Assembly (NCBI GenBank): GCA_026419785.1
Contig: JAODTK010005916.1
Span: forward strand, 132,052 to 196,051
Reading direction: 5' to 3'
Origin: Sclerodactyla briareus
Lineage: Eukaryota; Echinodermata; Holothuroidea; Dendrochirotida; Sclerodactylidae
Length of the DNA stretch: 64,000 bases
In this document: piece after piece, positions 22,471 to 35,352 of the stretch
How positions within the stretch are numbered: position 1 is the first letter of the stretch
Layout: each line of letters opens with the position of its first letter
The notes under the pieces: generated by a model
What the model was told of the DNA's origin: nothing
Database searches by the model: none
What the model saw: only the letters and a program-made list of their open reading frames with translations
Program-made: the position numbers and the translations under genes

Positions 22471-24590
22471 TAATTTCCTGTGGTTGTCCATTGTGATGTC
22501 ATGCTAGCGTTATGTGCAATTTGGGAATTCTCCCCAATTGCTTCTCTGCTTACTGGCCCTAACTTTGAAGCCACATAACTCCACATAGGAAGTTAGGAAC
22601 ATAGTAACTGAAATGGGGTTTGGACCTATAGATAAAAGTTTTCATTCTTCACACTATAAGCCCCTCTGTTGTATCCAGCCGCAGTTTGTCCTTTAAACCT
22701 TCAGAATACCTAAAATATCATACCTGGCAGAGATGACAATTATTCAACAAACAGAGATTCTGAAGCTCGCTCAGAACACCCTCGAGTCCACCTTAGTATA
22801 ATCGGTGAATGAAACGATTGATTCCAGTTCAAGCCACCTTTTCGCAACAGTCGGCACCAACGACAGTCAAGACAGAATGGTATATGTTCCGAGCATTTCA
22901 AGAACAAAAGTTGTTGCATAGAATATGGTTCGGATTTCATTTCACTGAGAACACTAATTCAACAATTGGGCGAGTTGCAGAGTCGCCCATGTGTCCGATT
23001 AGTCCTCTCACATGTTGTCCTCTGCCCAAGTGTACGAATACCCAGGACTTTGCCTGCCGCACAGTGAGGACAAAGTTGTTTTGAATTTCACTACAGCAGA
23101 TAAAAAAAATCATCAGTCGTCCGGTTGAGCAGCTGGTCCTATCACCTGACAGGCCGTGTATATTATGGCTACCATCGGGGTTGCTCCATTTGACTTGATG
23201 TAGATCGGTGAATACAGAGAAACAGTAGAGGACAGGTCCAAATGGCAGAAGGTGGTGTCTTATGCTTGATGCCTCCCCGACGAACCGCATCAGCACACAC
23301 AAGATAGGTGAAGTTGCTGGATATGGAGTCTGGTGGAAATGAAAAGAATGAGATATCTGGTAATTTCCAATCTTCTCAGCATACTTGATATCCTAATACT
23401 TCTTGTATTCTTAAGGTCCATGACGTTTATGGTTTTTAAGGGGGACTAATTCCCGTCTTTGCATCTATAACTGCCACCCATATGCCTACTTTGAACTATT
23501 GAAAAAACGCTGTGATCTTCATACACCGGCTGACCTTGGCCAGTTTGCCAACATTTTCTCTCATATCTGTAAACTTACACAACCCCAATCAATCATACAT
23601 CTGAACATTACACATGTCCACTTTAAATTTATGGCTTACTACTTGCTGGACAAGGGTACTGATCCCATACAAGCTGAAAAGGGTACACCCTGGATACTGC
23701 AACTGCACAAACGCTCGCCAGTTTCCGACCTCCACCAGCCACAGAAAAAGTCTATGCCTGTGAGACACTAACTCATTTGAAGGAAGGTCATACACACATA
23801 CATCAACCAATTCTTATGTACAACATTCTACCTTATGTACCAATTAGCACAATTATTTTATTGTACAGTATTTACCGTGGACGATCCATACACCCTCATC
23901 AGTTTTGAGAGTCCCTATCTGTTTCAAGATCTCGATAGACATACTTCTTAAACTCTTGGTGGTACGTTGGAAGGAAATTAGTCGACCCCCAAGTTGAGCC
24001 ATAAGCCTATATAGAGGTCATTTTTAAAAAATTCAAGATCATTTATATTGCGCAGAAGTCTTGAACCAGCAACCACAATTTTTCCCTTATTATTTAACTC
24101 AATAATGACGGGAAAAGACATATTCAGTGTTTTGAAGGAGGTGAAGGGGTAAGGTCATGAAGAGGTAAGGGCAAGGCTTATCTGGGGACTTGTCTGGCTG
24201 TTCTTAACAGCTATCACTCAATGTGAAGGCCATTCTTGACAAACAGTCAACCAGTAAGCTAATTTAAGCCCATTGCTGTCCTGTAACTATTATTTGGTTC
24301 CCAGATGATAATAATTTATTGCAGACTATAAGGTGACTGGAAACTGAGTCCTTCAAACAAAGTGGGTATGGGTACATAATTTCAAGTGACTCTGTGCCAT
24401 GTACTGCTCGAGACCCCGACCGTGCATCTTAAAAACATTTAGGGGTCAAAAGTGAATGAAATGTTTTAACAAGTGTTTTATTTTCCCTAAACCGTTTATT
24501 GACGTTTTAATGCTTTGCATATCCTGCAGTGTTTCGTGCAGAGTATGCTGTGCCGATGGATACCATGAGTTTTAAACCTTGGCTGAGGCC
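22471..24590. other. No gene assigned; short open frames on both strands
   Basis: Open frames of 60-120 codons overlap on both strands (22740-22940, 22809-23084, 22937-23302, 23499-23810). I recognise no domain and no consistent splice structure. The longest, 22937-23302 on the minus strand (121 codons), contains several cysteines and histidines but no family motif. Confidence 0.3.
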
Positions 24591-26030
24591 TTGGGCGGTG
24601 GCCCCTAATTAAGGGGATTACCCCAAACCCACAACACCTGGTGGCCGACAAGTATACTTTTACATACCTCAAGTGTTCAATCAATAGTGACAGCTGTCAC
24701 AACTGGATGCTGGATTTGGTCGCTGATGCAGTACTGTTCCCTGGAATCTTGAAGGACAGCCAATGGTTGTGACTGGAGGAAAAAACAAACCAAATTGATG
24801 GATCACTTTAAAAAGGAAATGAATGGAATTGAACTTCCTAACCAGTTTTGTTATCACGATTTCTTATGTTTCAGATATGCTCAACCGCTTCACTACTCAA
24901 AGAAGACTCCGTCCCACATGACAAACTGTGGAACCTGTTTTCCCATACCCGTACACCCAACCTGGAAAGGAGGCAACAGGAGGGCAGAGAGGCCCCTCGT
25001 TTGGAGAATTACCACCCCCCCCCCCCATAACCGGGTGACAACACTATGAACTTTTACAGACCTCCAGTCGCATAGTGACGCCGCCCTCACAACTGTTCTC
25101 CTGGTTATTGGTTTCTGTCGTCTTGCGGTACACCCTTGAACTTACTCCTTGAAGCCCACGATTGCGTGGACTGAGGAAACAAAAGAACAAAAATCAATGA
25201 TAGGCCTATCAAAAAAAGAACATTAGACATAGACCATTTGGGCGTTCAATTTGGCCTACTGTAGCCCCTTTGTCCCAGTTGTACAAACAGGCTACACTAC
25301 TGAAGATATCCTACCCACATACATAACACCGTGTGTGTGTGGGGGGGGTTGGTAAGAATGTTCAACATGTAGACCTAAATTTGAAGGCACAATGTACAAG
25401 TGCACAACACTGATTCACAGGTTTCGGCTTCCAGCACCCTCTTTCCATGGAGTATCATGATCCCGGTAATACCCATTCCGGAGGTAGGTCCAGGGCCCAG
25501 GTGGGGGAGGGGGGGCAGACCTATTCACTCATCCATTCTTTTCGCACAATGTATCAAGTACATGTGAATATTTGAGGTGGTTGACGACTGACATTTTTTG
25601 GTAAAGATAGGTGGGGGTAGTGAAGTAGGTGGGGGTAGTGAAGGTAGGTGGGGTAGTGAATAGTTTGGGGGTAGTGAAGTCGGGGGGAAGTGAAGTGGGT
25701 GGGGTCATGGAGCAGGATGGCCCGGAGAGAGCTTCCTACTTATGGAATTACCCTCCCACACACACTGGTGGCAAATGAATATGAACGTTTACATACCTTA
25801 AGTCTGCAATCGTTACACACTGTCACAACTGGTTTCTTCGAATTTGGTCAGCTGTACCTTTGAACTCCTTTTGTTGAAGGCCAGCCGATAGCTGTGACTG
25901 AACAACAAGGAACCAAATCAATGAATTAACTTTGGAAAAAAAAAAAAAAAAATGGATTAAACTAAACCCAACTCCACATGACAGACCTCAGAACCTTTTT
26001 TTCCCTCCTCTTGGTGCTTTTTGATATTTT
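24590..26030 (-). repeat. Three copies of an exon-like unit with conserved splice sites
   Basis: On the minus strand a segment of about 105-135 bp recurs at about 24672-24764, 25052-25158 and 25795-25891. Each follows a pyrimidine-rich acceptor (TTTTTTCCTCCAG, TTTTGTTTCCTCAG, CCTTGTTGTTCAG) and is followed by a donor-like GTATGT, GTCTGT and GTATGT. Flanks are repeated too (GGAATTACC before; CCCACATGACAAACTGTGGA after). Only the middle copy reads openly: RGLQGVSSRVYRKTTETNN through NSCEGG. The other two have stops. This suggests a duplicated internal exon in a decayed gene or element. Confidence 0.5.
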
Positions 26031-28970
26031 GCCATATTTTTCATTATTATTGGCCACCCTTTCCATATCCCTTCTATAAAATATATACATTAGCATACTA
26101 TACCCAGTACCAGATAATCAGGACTCAAAACTTAACTGTATGGTACTGGCCATATGTCCAATGACCAGACCTTGTCCCATTTTTCGTCAACGTTTATTGT
26201 ACTATTTCCTGTCCTCAGTAGAGACCACCTCGATTTTTAGTTTAGTTTTGTTCAATCATTAGAAGAGCACCTTTCATTCAATAGTCACCTTTCATTTGTT
26301 ATAGAATTGTCACTGATTGTAACCACCTAACAGTACACCCCATGCAAATAACTCTAGGAATTTGAACTGAATTCCCATTAAATAATTGAAGCTTTTCCAG
26401 GAATAATTTTGTTGAATTTTATTCAGGCTGCATGCAAAATTCACCAGGTACTCTATTAGGACATCATTCCTTGATGACAGATGAGTTTACGCTTTCCTGC
26501 CAATACCAAACCCTATTGACAAACCCTGAAACCGATACCCAAAACATTTCCTGGTATGCACCAAAACTACCCACCAGTGCACCGCAATATACGCTATTGC
26601 AAAAGGTTCCTAACGTCATAGGCCTGGCACGGATCACACACAATTATCAGACTGAGCTGCCTATGCTACCTTCATTGGGCGCGCCTGGCAGGCCTAACTT
26701 AGTTCTAATTAGCCTTTATGTCCTCCTTTCCAGTCCACGAAAAGCTACCTACTGTAAGTTTTAGTAATCTACAAATATATTGACTGATATATAGGAACAC
26801 AATTGGAAAAAATAATCTGTAAAAGATATACAGTGTTAGTCAAAATGTGTCTTTTGTGATAGGGTCCCGTGGGCGAACCGAATCATTTTGTAATGATGGC
26901 CGTGTCGGCTTTTTTGAAAATTTGCCGGCGGCATCAACCACTTCTCCTAATACTCATCGGAATGATTTGGTGCTGTATTTCCACTGAATTCTTTTTGTAG
27001 ATTAGGTCTCGAACAATGCCATTGCATGCGTTTTCGATATCATTGGACATTGATGCTTATTTCTCGAATATTTCGAAGGGTGAATGAAAGCTTTAAGCTA
27101 GATGGGTGGGGTGCTATCAAACGCTATTCATACAACAAGCTCTATAGCGATGTGCGGACTCATTTCATCGGTTACTTTGTGTGCAGTCCATGAGCCCGCC
27201 AGAAATCCCACGACTATTTCACTCATTTTTGAGTATATCGTCACCTCATTTTCATTGTTTGTCTGTTATATTCTACTTCACATAAACTGCAAATTTTTGA
27301 TTGAATCTGATAAATCAAAACTTGAATCGAGCATATTTCGGTTTGTGGCCCAATAATGCGTTTCAATTGAGGTCTTTTGCCCTCAACTATTTTTCAATGG
27401 TAGTGGCTGCGTTTACGACGGGATACGAACTACGGCGGTGATTTTTCTTGCTTGTTCCATTTACTGCTACCCAAGTGCCCCTATGAATTGGATTTTTGCG
27501 TTGCCTATACTTCAGCACGCACAATTAGTAATTACTACTGTACGTTAGTCTAGGACTTGCTGTTTTTGGACCCACCTCTAACGGTATGTTTAAGAAAAAA
27601 AGTGGGCCACGCACAAACATGAAACCAGGTGCATCAGTTCTTGAATTGCCGGACTAGAAATAATTATATTATAACATATATTACCTCATAGATCCCCCGG
27701 TGCGTACTAGTGTGGATTACTGGTTGAAATGGTTGAAAGTTCGCTGGTCAGAACTTTATCGACACAGTGCTGCCTTTGGCCGTATGCAAAATATAGGTTG
27801 CCAACTAATCCCACTTGCAACTGTAAAACAATGCAATTTGACTCCGATATCAATAACGTAAGATGAATCAAAAATAGAGAAGATATATGATAAATCCATT
27901 TTACGTAACTTCCTGACGATTGCAAATGTCTTTTGGGCGAGATTAGTTTCATCGCACATAGTTTCACAGTGTATTTAGTGTCATTACACCACTTGTGCTT
28001 GACAAATGATATTGTTTTTCTTCTTTTGCCACATAACTATTACTTTCAACTAGGAATTTGGGTGGCGTTATGAATAACTAGGCCAAAAAACAATTATTTA
28101 GATATGGATCCGTCTTTTGTCTATTATATTTTTGATTTTTCTTCTCTCTCTTTCGAATATTTTCCATATTCATTGTGAAGCAATTACGTTCCCCTACATA
28201 GAAAACAGTTCCATGAAATGTGAAGCTTTCATTTCAATTTGCCATTGCTCTTATTGTTTTTTGTTTTGCGGGTTTACTGGCCTTGATTTACGTTCTGTAA
28301 TTCCTTCAATCAACCCCTGTCGTCTTCTTCCAGAAAATAATCGTTCAGTTTTCTTTCCTGTACAATAACATGAAATGGATAAATAAAATAAACAATAATT
28401 TGCAATGAATGACTCATCGAAAAATAATTAGAGATATTGGGTTATTTTCTCTCAGAACATTTTTGCTGCACAGCGAACCCACTGTGTCATTTCCACTAAT
28501 CTTTCTCACGTTTCCCCCTTCTGCGTCCTGTCTTTCTGTAAACAATCTTGTACCAAACACGGCAGTGCACGGACTTGCCGGGAATGACGTTTTCAACTCG
28601 TGTAACTTAATTCAGGGAAAGGGTTTTTTTTTTTTTTTGACTGCTTGGTACAATTCAGGAGATAACGTCTCACCCCCTGTTCAATCTAAATTCAGGGGAA
28701 ATATTGTCTTACAACAAACGGCCGAAGAAAAATTCGGAACAAAAAAAATTCAAGACCGTATTCGATACCATCTAATGGCGTTGCTCCGAGGTCCCGTGAA
28801 TAGAAAGAGTAAACGATTCGGATTTTTTCCAACGTTATGTGATGAAACTGCTGAAAGTCGCAACCGCCCAGCTGTCAGCATGCTGGCCAACACTCGATTG
28901 CCAATAGGCCTTAGTGTCGACGCCAGCATTGCTTGTAGAGCCGCGCATTCCGTACTGGCTATTTAGGGTT
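26031..28970. other. No gene assigned
   Basis: Rightmost interior of the candidate 9-kb unit. Plus-strand open frames at 26432-26764 (110 codons) and 28409-28966 (185 codons) have no recognisable domain and show ordinary composition. A poly-T run lies at 28625-28639. I do not call a gene. Confidence 0.3.
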
Positions 28971-28974
28971 TCAT

Positions 28975-29200
28975 TGACTAGCTTGCTCGACTAGTACACG
29001 AGTAAACACAGTCAATGGCATTTAGCAATTTGGTAACTAGTCTAACACGAATTATCATCCTAGTCTGCTCCATAGAACTAGTCGAGTCCCTGAAGATACT
29101 GTCTCTCGGAAACTTGACTATTTTGCCGAATCGGAAACACTGCTCATTTTGCCTGACTAGTTGCCCGCCTAGTTATTACCTAGTCCAGCAATGAATGACG
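28975..29200. repeat. ACTAGT-rich array, right
   Basis: Four ACTAGT sites plus CCTAGTC, CCTAGTT and GACTAGC variants occur in about 225 bp, and part of the context is shared with the left array (CTTGACTATTTT, CCTAGTCCAGC). It lies just inside the right inverted end at 29221. A weaker group of related motifs occurs at 30970-31000 and 31230. Confidence 0.7.
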
Positions 29201-30032
29201 AGATAGGTTTTTGATTGAAGGGGCCGCCTCCTCCTCATTTTCAAAAAGGCGGGACGCTAAACATGTTTTTAATTTTTACTCGGCCTATACATTTTTTATA
29301 TTTGTAAAATTAGGTCCAACCTTTTACGTCATGAGAACCCAGCAGGTGATTTTTCTTCGAGCTTTTCTGGTCTAGCCTTGCTGCTTTGTCATCTTATCTC
29401 GAATCGGCTGTCCCTGGATCTCCGCTACGGTGGCAGACGTTGTTGTGTTTTGTGTAGTTGACATTGTTACATGGTCGTACATATAATACTCGTACGATGG
29501 GCGCTGGTTCATTCAATACCAGCTAGTGTTGTGCTTCCAGAAGTTGTCATTGCAAAGAATCCGAAATGAATAATCTAAACGGGGGAAAAGCATAAGTTTG
29601 CATCAAGTCGACCGATAATAATAAGGGGCACGTAAAAGATGACACATCTTCTGGAAGGTGGGCTGGAGCCGGAACCCCCTCACCCCCTCCTCCCTTGGAT
29701 CCTCTTATAATTAGGTGCACAGCTGCTATTTATCGTACAATCGAGACTGCCAAACAAGATTAACAGCTTTTCAATTGGAAAAGCCGCCGAGGTTTCTGAA
29801 TCCGTTTCACTCATCACTTATGAGGGCATTTTGCAAACTTTAAACTAAAAAAACCCGCGTACGGAGTACAGTAATCATCGAGAGCTCCTCGCTATGGGTG
29901 CGCTTAAATCAACAACCGAACCTCACGCACGGGTCGTTATGAAATACTTGTTTCAAGCATAGACAACTCCACGCTTTTGGAGTTGTATTGAAGAAGCAGC
30001 CCAACTTTGATGAATTGATGTGTGTTACTACC

Positions 30033-30110
30033 TAAGCCAGCGCCACATTGGTTGGCGCGAGCGTGGACGAAAAATTTTGAGGTTACACCCTCCCAGATGG
30101 CCGGAAACGA
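30033..30110 (-). repeat. Dispersed repeat BR1, copy 5
   Basis: CCTAAGCCAGCGCCACATTG followed by GTTGGCGCGAGCGTGGACGA, AAAATTTTGAGG and CCCAGATGGCCGGAAA. Reverse orientation, most like copy 3. Confidence 0.6.
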
Positions 30111-31369
30111 CTCTCTTCCTGAGCGTTGTGAGCTATATCTACCCATTAAACTGGGTCATGTCTGCAAACATGGTATTTATCTAAAATGAATGTATGTAGA
30201 ATGATATGCTATCAATGGGTTTGGAGACAGCAACTCCCGCTGAGGAGAGCCCGGGGAAAGGGTTGTCACAAACACTTCTTCGATCATTACGGTGAATTTC
30301 CCGTGCCATGACCGAGACTGAGTAATTATGTGCGCACCCAGGTAGCCCCTTGCCCGCCCCAATTGGCTCCCCTGTGGTCAGTGGTTAGCGTACGGACTTC
30401 AGTCGGTTCGGGGTTTCGTCGGTAGTTGGGACGAACAAACACTGGAAAGATACATTTTTTAACACTTTGGTTTCCTCCTCGCATTTTAAAATAGTTGACC
30501 AACAATTGAAAAATTATTAACGTACGTTAGAGAACACCAAAGTGGTGTCTTTGAACGTGCGTGACCTTTTTCCACTTGGTGATGAAGTGTTTGTAACAAA
30601 CAAGGGATCAAGGTTTTAAAATATGTTTTGTTGTATCGCAACATATATGTAAGCAAAATTTTATATCAATTTTTACATATAACAATACCAGTTCGATACA
30701 TAACCGATCATGTGTTTTGGGTGCTTTTTTGATTTGAAACGTACGTAACACCAAAGCCCTTACTGAACTGCACGATCATTAAAGATAAGTCATCCCACGT
30801 GTCATTTGGGGTATTTCTCATTTTCATCATAAGCTGAACAAAATGCAAGCATCACCCTTTTCTATGTTTAATCTGAGGATCTTTTTTTTTTTTCTTTTTT
30901 AAATTTCCACTTTTTTCCATTATTTTGCCTTGTACCGTGATAACAGCGGTTATTATTGTCACTTGAATAATCTAGTAATCCTAGTCAAGAGACTAGCACT
31001 ACAGTCAGTTCGTCATCACTTGTATTTGCAAAAATGCTGACTCGTGTTTCTCTTGTTTTGTTTTGTTTTTGTTTTTTGCACTTCCTCTCCGTGGTAGTCC
31101 TAGTTTTTTTATTTTTTCCATTCCGCTACGCGGAGGTAAATATTTCCCATTCGATTACAGATTTCGCTACACGCTTGCGAAATTCGCAGACCAGGCGGTA
31201 ACGTGTTTCGGGTACGGCAACATTTGTTTAACTAGAAGGATACTAGTTTCACATTTGTTTAGGCCTGTTATAAGCAATCTCTTGTATTATATATTAATTC
31301 CATCATGTTCCGCAGATCGTAATGATATTTAATTGTCGCTGGTTGGTGTTATTTTCAATTTCATTTGGT

Positions 31370-31455
31370 AAAAATTTTGGGGGGTCACGAACCCCCCCCA
31401 CTCTGAATTTTGGGGGGACTCGTCCCCGACCCCCCCCCCCCGCTTGCGCCGCCTA
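31370..31455. repeat. G/C-run-rich repeat fragment
   Basis: ATTTTGGGGGGTCACGAACC with C runs, a second GAATTTTGGGGGGACTCG, then a run of C and GCTTGCGCCGCCTATGCG. Layout as at 19380-19500. Confidence 0.4.
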
Positions 31456-31477
31456 TGCGTATAGGCACATCGTCATT

Positions 31478-31890
31478 GTTGCCACGATAATGTAGAGTAC
31501 CCTACAGGCGCGTACCGGGAGACTTGTCGGAGATGAGAGGGGGGGGGGGGTTTGGGGGGGTTGGGGGTTGGGTCGAACCCAGGGAAGTGCACCCTCATAA
31601 ATGACTATACCACCCTCCTAGTAGCAAATAAGTCATTAGACACATGCTGCGCATTTGCTAAATAACAGCTGCAAGAAACCCTCTACGAACTGCCCAAAAA
31701 AACAGTGTTTGTGTTTAAAAATTTATGGATCACTTGTGTTATGGGGGGTTCTGACTCCACCCCCCCCCCCCCCGGAGTACGCCCCTGAGTACCTACATCC
31801 TATTATGGGCAGGCAGTCTTCGGGGCAGTTGCTTAGACTAGTGTAGCCCAATAATGCGTAGCCAATAGCCGTAGCACACATGCAATTCAA
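31478..31890 (+). repeat. Diverged partial copy of the 1.78-kb D unit
   Basis: Matches the start of the tandem units at 57129 and 58909: GGCGCGTACCGGGAGACTTG, a G run, GGGAAGTGCACCCTC, GGCAAATAAGTC-like sequence, CACATGCTGC, AATAACAGCTGCA, GAACTGCCCAAAAAAACA and ATGGATCACTTG. It then jumps to a later part of the unit (CAGTTGCTTAGACTAGTG, as in AATTGCTCAGACTAGTGC at 58060), so the middle is deleted. Confidence 0.65.
31740..31780. repeat. C homopolymer
   Basis: A run of about 16 C within the D-family fragment, one of several C or G homopolymers of this size in the window. Confidence 0.8.
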
Positions 31891-32298
31891 ATGGGTGAAC
31901 ATCGCATTGTGGGAAAAATACAAAGGCAGTCTCATGCATATTAAAATTCTCCCTCCTGGACCGGAGACATTTTAGCCCCAAAGAGAGATCTCCCGGACTG
32001 CATATCAAACTTGTACAGTTGTATATGTTTGCCGAATGCAGCTGAGTGCAGTTGGCGTGTTTGGGTTTGTTTGAGGGAGTGGTTTCCAATGACTGTTCTT
32101 CGCACTCCCTTGGTTCATTACAAACCACAAGGATTGGTTTGGTTCGGTAGAGGCGTAGGCAAACAAGGAGAAAAAGACACGGGAGAATCGACCACCTGTA
32201 GGCCCAAAAAAATGGACTAGGTGAACGGGGAAAAAGACTTGAAACGCCGAAGTTCTTGCCCAAAATACCTGGATTTACCCACCAGCAGTCTGATTTTT

Positions 32299-32630
32299 TT
32301 ATTCATCGCGCAGTCGCTCAATAGTTCGAATCAATTGCGCGTAGAGCTTCATGAATCCGGGTAATGGGATGGCCATCATGAGCCTCACGTATGCAACCTG
32401 ACACCATGGCCCTAGCGGGCAACTACAGGTAACTGCAAACAGTCGATAGAAGGCAAAAGGGCAAGTTCTTCCCATACTGTTGTAACACATACATGGGCGG
32501 TAGCCAACAAGATGATACCCAGGAACATAACGAGGCCTCTTAGGCAGGCAACAATGGAGGAATAATCATGAGATAGCCTACATCGGGTTGAAAAATTCCG
32601 TAACATAATAAAATGAGCTATGGCGAACAA
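32299..32630 (-). CDS. Possible C-terminal coding fragment, unrecognised
   Basis: Two overlapping minus-strand frames (32412-32630 and 32299-32490) read as one polypeptide if a single one-base shift is allowed. They give a hydrophobic segment (MFLGIILLATAHVCVTTVW) followed by FAFYRLFAVTCSCPLGPWC and ending FMKLYAQLIRTIERLRDE with stop TGA/TAA and an immediately following ATAAAA. The composition is protein-like and one-base breaks are common in this sequence. I recognise no family and see no supporting splice sites. It may be a chance frame. Confidence 0.2.
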
Positions 32631-32664
32631 TGCCTCAAATGGCTCCGGGGTGCAATCTACATAC

Positions 32665-32740
32665 CTTGGGGTCTTTCGGGCTCGAACTTCCTGGCACGCT
32701 CCCGCGCCAAACCAAGGGTGGCGACCTCCGCTTAGATAAT
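32665..32740 (+). repeat. Dispersed repeat BR1, copy 6
   Basis: CCTTGGGGTCTTTCGGGCTC continues to GGCACGCTCCCGCGCC, AAGGGTGGCGACC and TCCGCTTAGATAAT. It is closest to the copy at 650. Confidence 0.6.
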
Positions 32741-32939
32741 CGAATTGCAGCCCCTATAACCAAAACTCCCCCACTGCAACAGATCATGGCCTACGCCATG
32801 GCGTTCCATTTTGAACTCATCCGGCTATTTTTAAAATTTGGCACGCATTGCAACCTGGTCAACTTTCACACGCCCCTTCAGACGGTCCAGATCCGCCCTT
32901 GTCCCAAAACACTGGGGGTTAGATAGATAAGCTTCATTC

Positions 32940-33095
32940 GAAGAGTGTTAATATACACGTTTCCCCTTCCACTGTTTTGTGGCATCGTGCAGTGTCTTGC
33001 CAATAGTTCATACGACTTTTGTTTTCTGTGCTTTCCTTTCTTTGTGAAGCGCATAAGGAAATACTTTGTCACTATTAAACGTAATATAAATCCAA
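32940..33095 (+). mobile_element. LINE/SINE 3' end remnant
   Basis: CTTTGTGAAGCGCATAAGGA and CGTAATATAAATCC followed by an ATT array match the arrangement of the LINE tail at 2640-2695 (CTGTGAAGCGCATTGG, CGCTATATAAATC, ATT array). No coding portion remains. Confidence 0.6.
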
Positions 33096-33250
33096 ATATA
33101 TTATATTACTATTATTATTATTATTATAATTAGTTAGTAATATTATTATTATTAGCTATTATTTTTGTTTTATGATTATTAGTATTATAATTAATTATTA
33201 TTATTTTATTATTATTATTATTATTATTATTAGATTAGTATTATTATTGT
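33096..33250 (+). repeat. (ATT)n microsatellite
   Basis: Imperfect TTA/ATT array of about 150 bp following the LINE/SINE tail. Confidence 0.85.
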
Positions 33251-35255
33251 TTAGACGACGGCGACGGTGAGTACACAGACGACACTCCACTTCCAGTTCT
33301 GTGTTCTTGTTTGGAGAAGCCGTTAGCATGGTTAAGTGTCGCAGGTCGTCATGGACAGTTGATCCTTCTGACCGTTTTATAGGTAAACTATGTAACTATA
33401 CTAAAGGTACATAGCATGCAACGGGAACAATCGGTCATGAGGCAATAATCGTTAACAGCAGCATTTGTTGGTGTATCGTACATCCTATAACATAGAGTAC
33501 AGTGACCCAACACATACTGGTTGTTCAAATTGTTGTTCATAGGCTTCGCGGTTGAATAAACGAACAAATGCTGACGTGCGTGGTGTCGTACTACGTTGTG
33601 CCTACCATACTCGATTAATGGCATGAAAGATTCTGAGGCCATTTATCGATCAACATCTGTGTGGCTCAGATCAACCACAGAGTCCAAATTACGGGCGGTT
33701 GGAATACCCCCCCCATCCCCCGCTTTCCTACCATCACGCGAAATGTGACTATGGCAGAAGGAGAAAGGAATATTTCGCAGGTCTGTGAGTACATGGCGCA
33801 AAAAATACATTGAACTACGTCCCTACCCCACCCAAATGGAGTAATGCCAGTGGCGGATGGCCTAGGGGCAAGGAGGGGCAATTGCCCCCCCCCCCCAAAC
33901 ATTTCCCAATCACAGTTTCAAATGAAGGATTTGTGTGGATGAAGGCCCATACACCCATTCCATTTCCCGGCTGATCATTTGTCCGTTCATTATTCTGAAA
34001 CAATCCATTCCTACTTCCCATTCTACTCGAAACTTGACGTTTCTCTCATGTCACTAAACACTTCATTGAGGCTGGGATTTAACGCCTAACCACAACCAAA
34101 GTTTTTTTTGGGAGATAACACTTACGAGGGTCCGAAAAGCACATGTGTGGAAGCGTCCGAGGCTAATTAGTAACTTTATTTTTTACGTGTACAATAACTA
34201 CTTAAAATTCGAACTGTCTCACAATCGCTCTCTTCCTCTCAATCGCTATGCGGTTGCCGCGTAGAAACGTTTACCCAAGCAATTTTGGTGGAGGTACACA
34301 AGTGGTATTCTCTAACTCCTAGACACTATAGATTGAACAGTTCTACCTCCTGTCGGACACGGGCGAACAACGTACAGAAGAACATTTTTCCGAGAAACGT
34401 CAATGACAATTTGAATGTGTGTTCCATACAGCGAATGGGTATCCAATCACCTGTCGGAGAACCACTGGGATACAGAAGAGTCCTGAGGAACGCGTGTGAT
34501 CGTCTGACGGACATTCCCGCCATCAAAGAAAACACTCTTTTCCCAGAGGCAAATCTCTGACCAACATGACAAACAAAAACGCACTACAACCGCCGAGGGA
34601 ATCCCCTAACAATGAAGGCAGATAACTGAACAATCCGAACTGAACGAATGCGAGATATGTTCCCTATACTTTGCACATCCTCTTACGGATTTATTGGACA
34701 CTTCTATATCTTCCGCTACCGCAAAGAGATCGTTTTCTTTCTGTGTTAGAAGACTGAAAACCTACCTGAGAAATGCCATGGTCAGACTCGACTGTCGTCC
34801 CTATAGCTTTGATGGCATGGAGAAAGATTTCAGTGGACATTTTAGATATCATTGCTAAATTCAGCAGCACGTGCGATCGCCGCCTCAACTAAACTGACTA
34901 TGTTTCTGGGCTATATATCACAAGGTGGGTAGGTATATTTGTTGTCAGTTTGTTCTGTAATTGAAACAAAAACTTACAAATTGTGCTTCTGAAATTTGAA
35001 ATTGATTGATCCCGCTGCTCGGGTTTTTTTAATTCACTTTTACTTGCTAATTTGAACTTAGTCCCGACCCCCATGTATTCGATAAGCATTATTGCGGATT
35101 TAAAGACCGCACTGATATTATGGATTATTTGTGAAACGTTCTAAAAACATACTGAAACATTCAAGACGGTAGCACTTTTGGCGTGCCAGTGAGGGTTGAA
35201 ATACCGTGACAGATAACACCATTTTGATCTATTCAAAGTTATTCTTGAAAAATCT
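33251..35255. other. No gene seen
   Basis: Unassigned. A C run within GGCAATTGCCCCCCCC lies at 33880-33897. The open frame at 34285-34560 has no recognisable domain. Confidence 0.4.
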
Positions 35256-35352
35256 CAAAGGGTGGGACACCCCATCCCTTTAGAACCCCTCCCCCATATC
35301 ATCACATGACATTGCCCCCCCCCAAACAAAAATCCTACAGCCACCCCTGAGT
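35256..35352. repeat. Poly-C-rich dispersed element, second copy
   Basis: GGGTGGGACACCCCATCCCT, CCCCTCCCCCATAT, a C run, then CCACCCCTGAG. It has the same order of parts as 1215-1352. Confidence 0.45.

Larger units (their letters stand above)
20293..29317. mobile_element. Candidate 9-kb DNA transposon-like unit with inverted ends
   Basis: The left end at about 20293-20385 contains CATGTTAAGCGTCCCCGCC. The right end at about 29221-29317, reverse complemented, contains CATGTTTAGCGTCCCGCC, preceded in both by AAAAAT(A/T)A. The match is strong over only about 32 bp and weak outward. Both ends lie outside an ACTAGT-rich array. The interior shows degraded features (repeated minus-strand exon-like segments, a duplicated block shared with 35.6 kb) and no transposase I can identify. 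It could be one large non-autonomous or decayed element, or two unrelated insertions that share an end sequence. Confidence 0.4.
29318..31477. other. No gene seen
   Basis: Apart from a reverse BR1 copy (30033-30110) and a G/C-run block (31370-31455), I see no gene. The interval includes T-rich runs at 30885-30900 and a 89-codon open frame at 31063 without a domain. Confidence 0.4.

Noticed and set aside
28409-28966. 185-codon plus-strand open frame
   Set aside because: No domain, signal or splice support. It spans a poly-T run, and a frame of this length is expected about once by chance in six frames of 64 kb.
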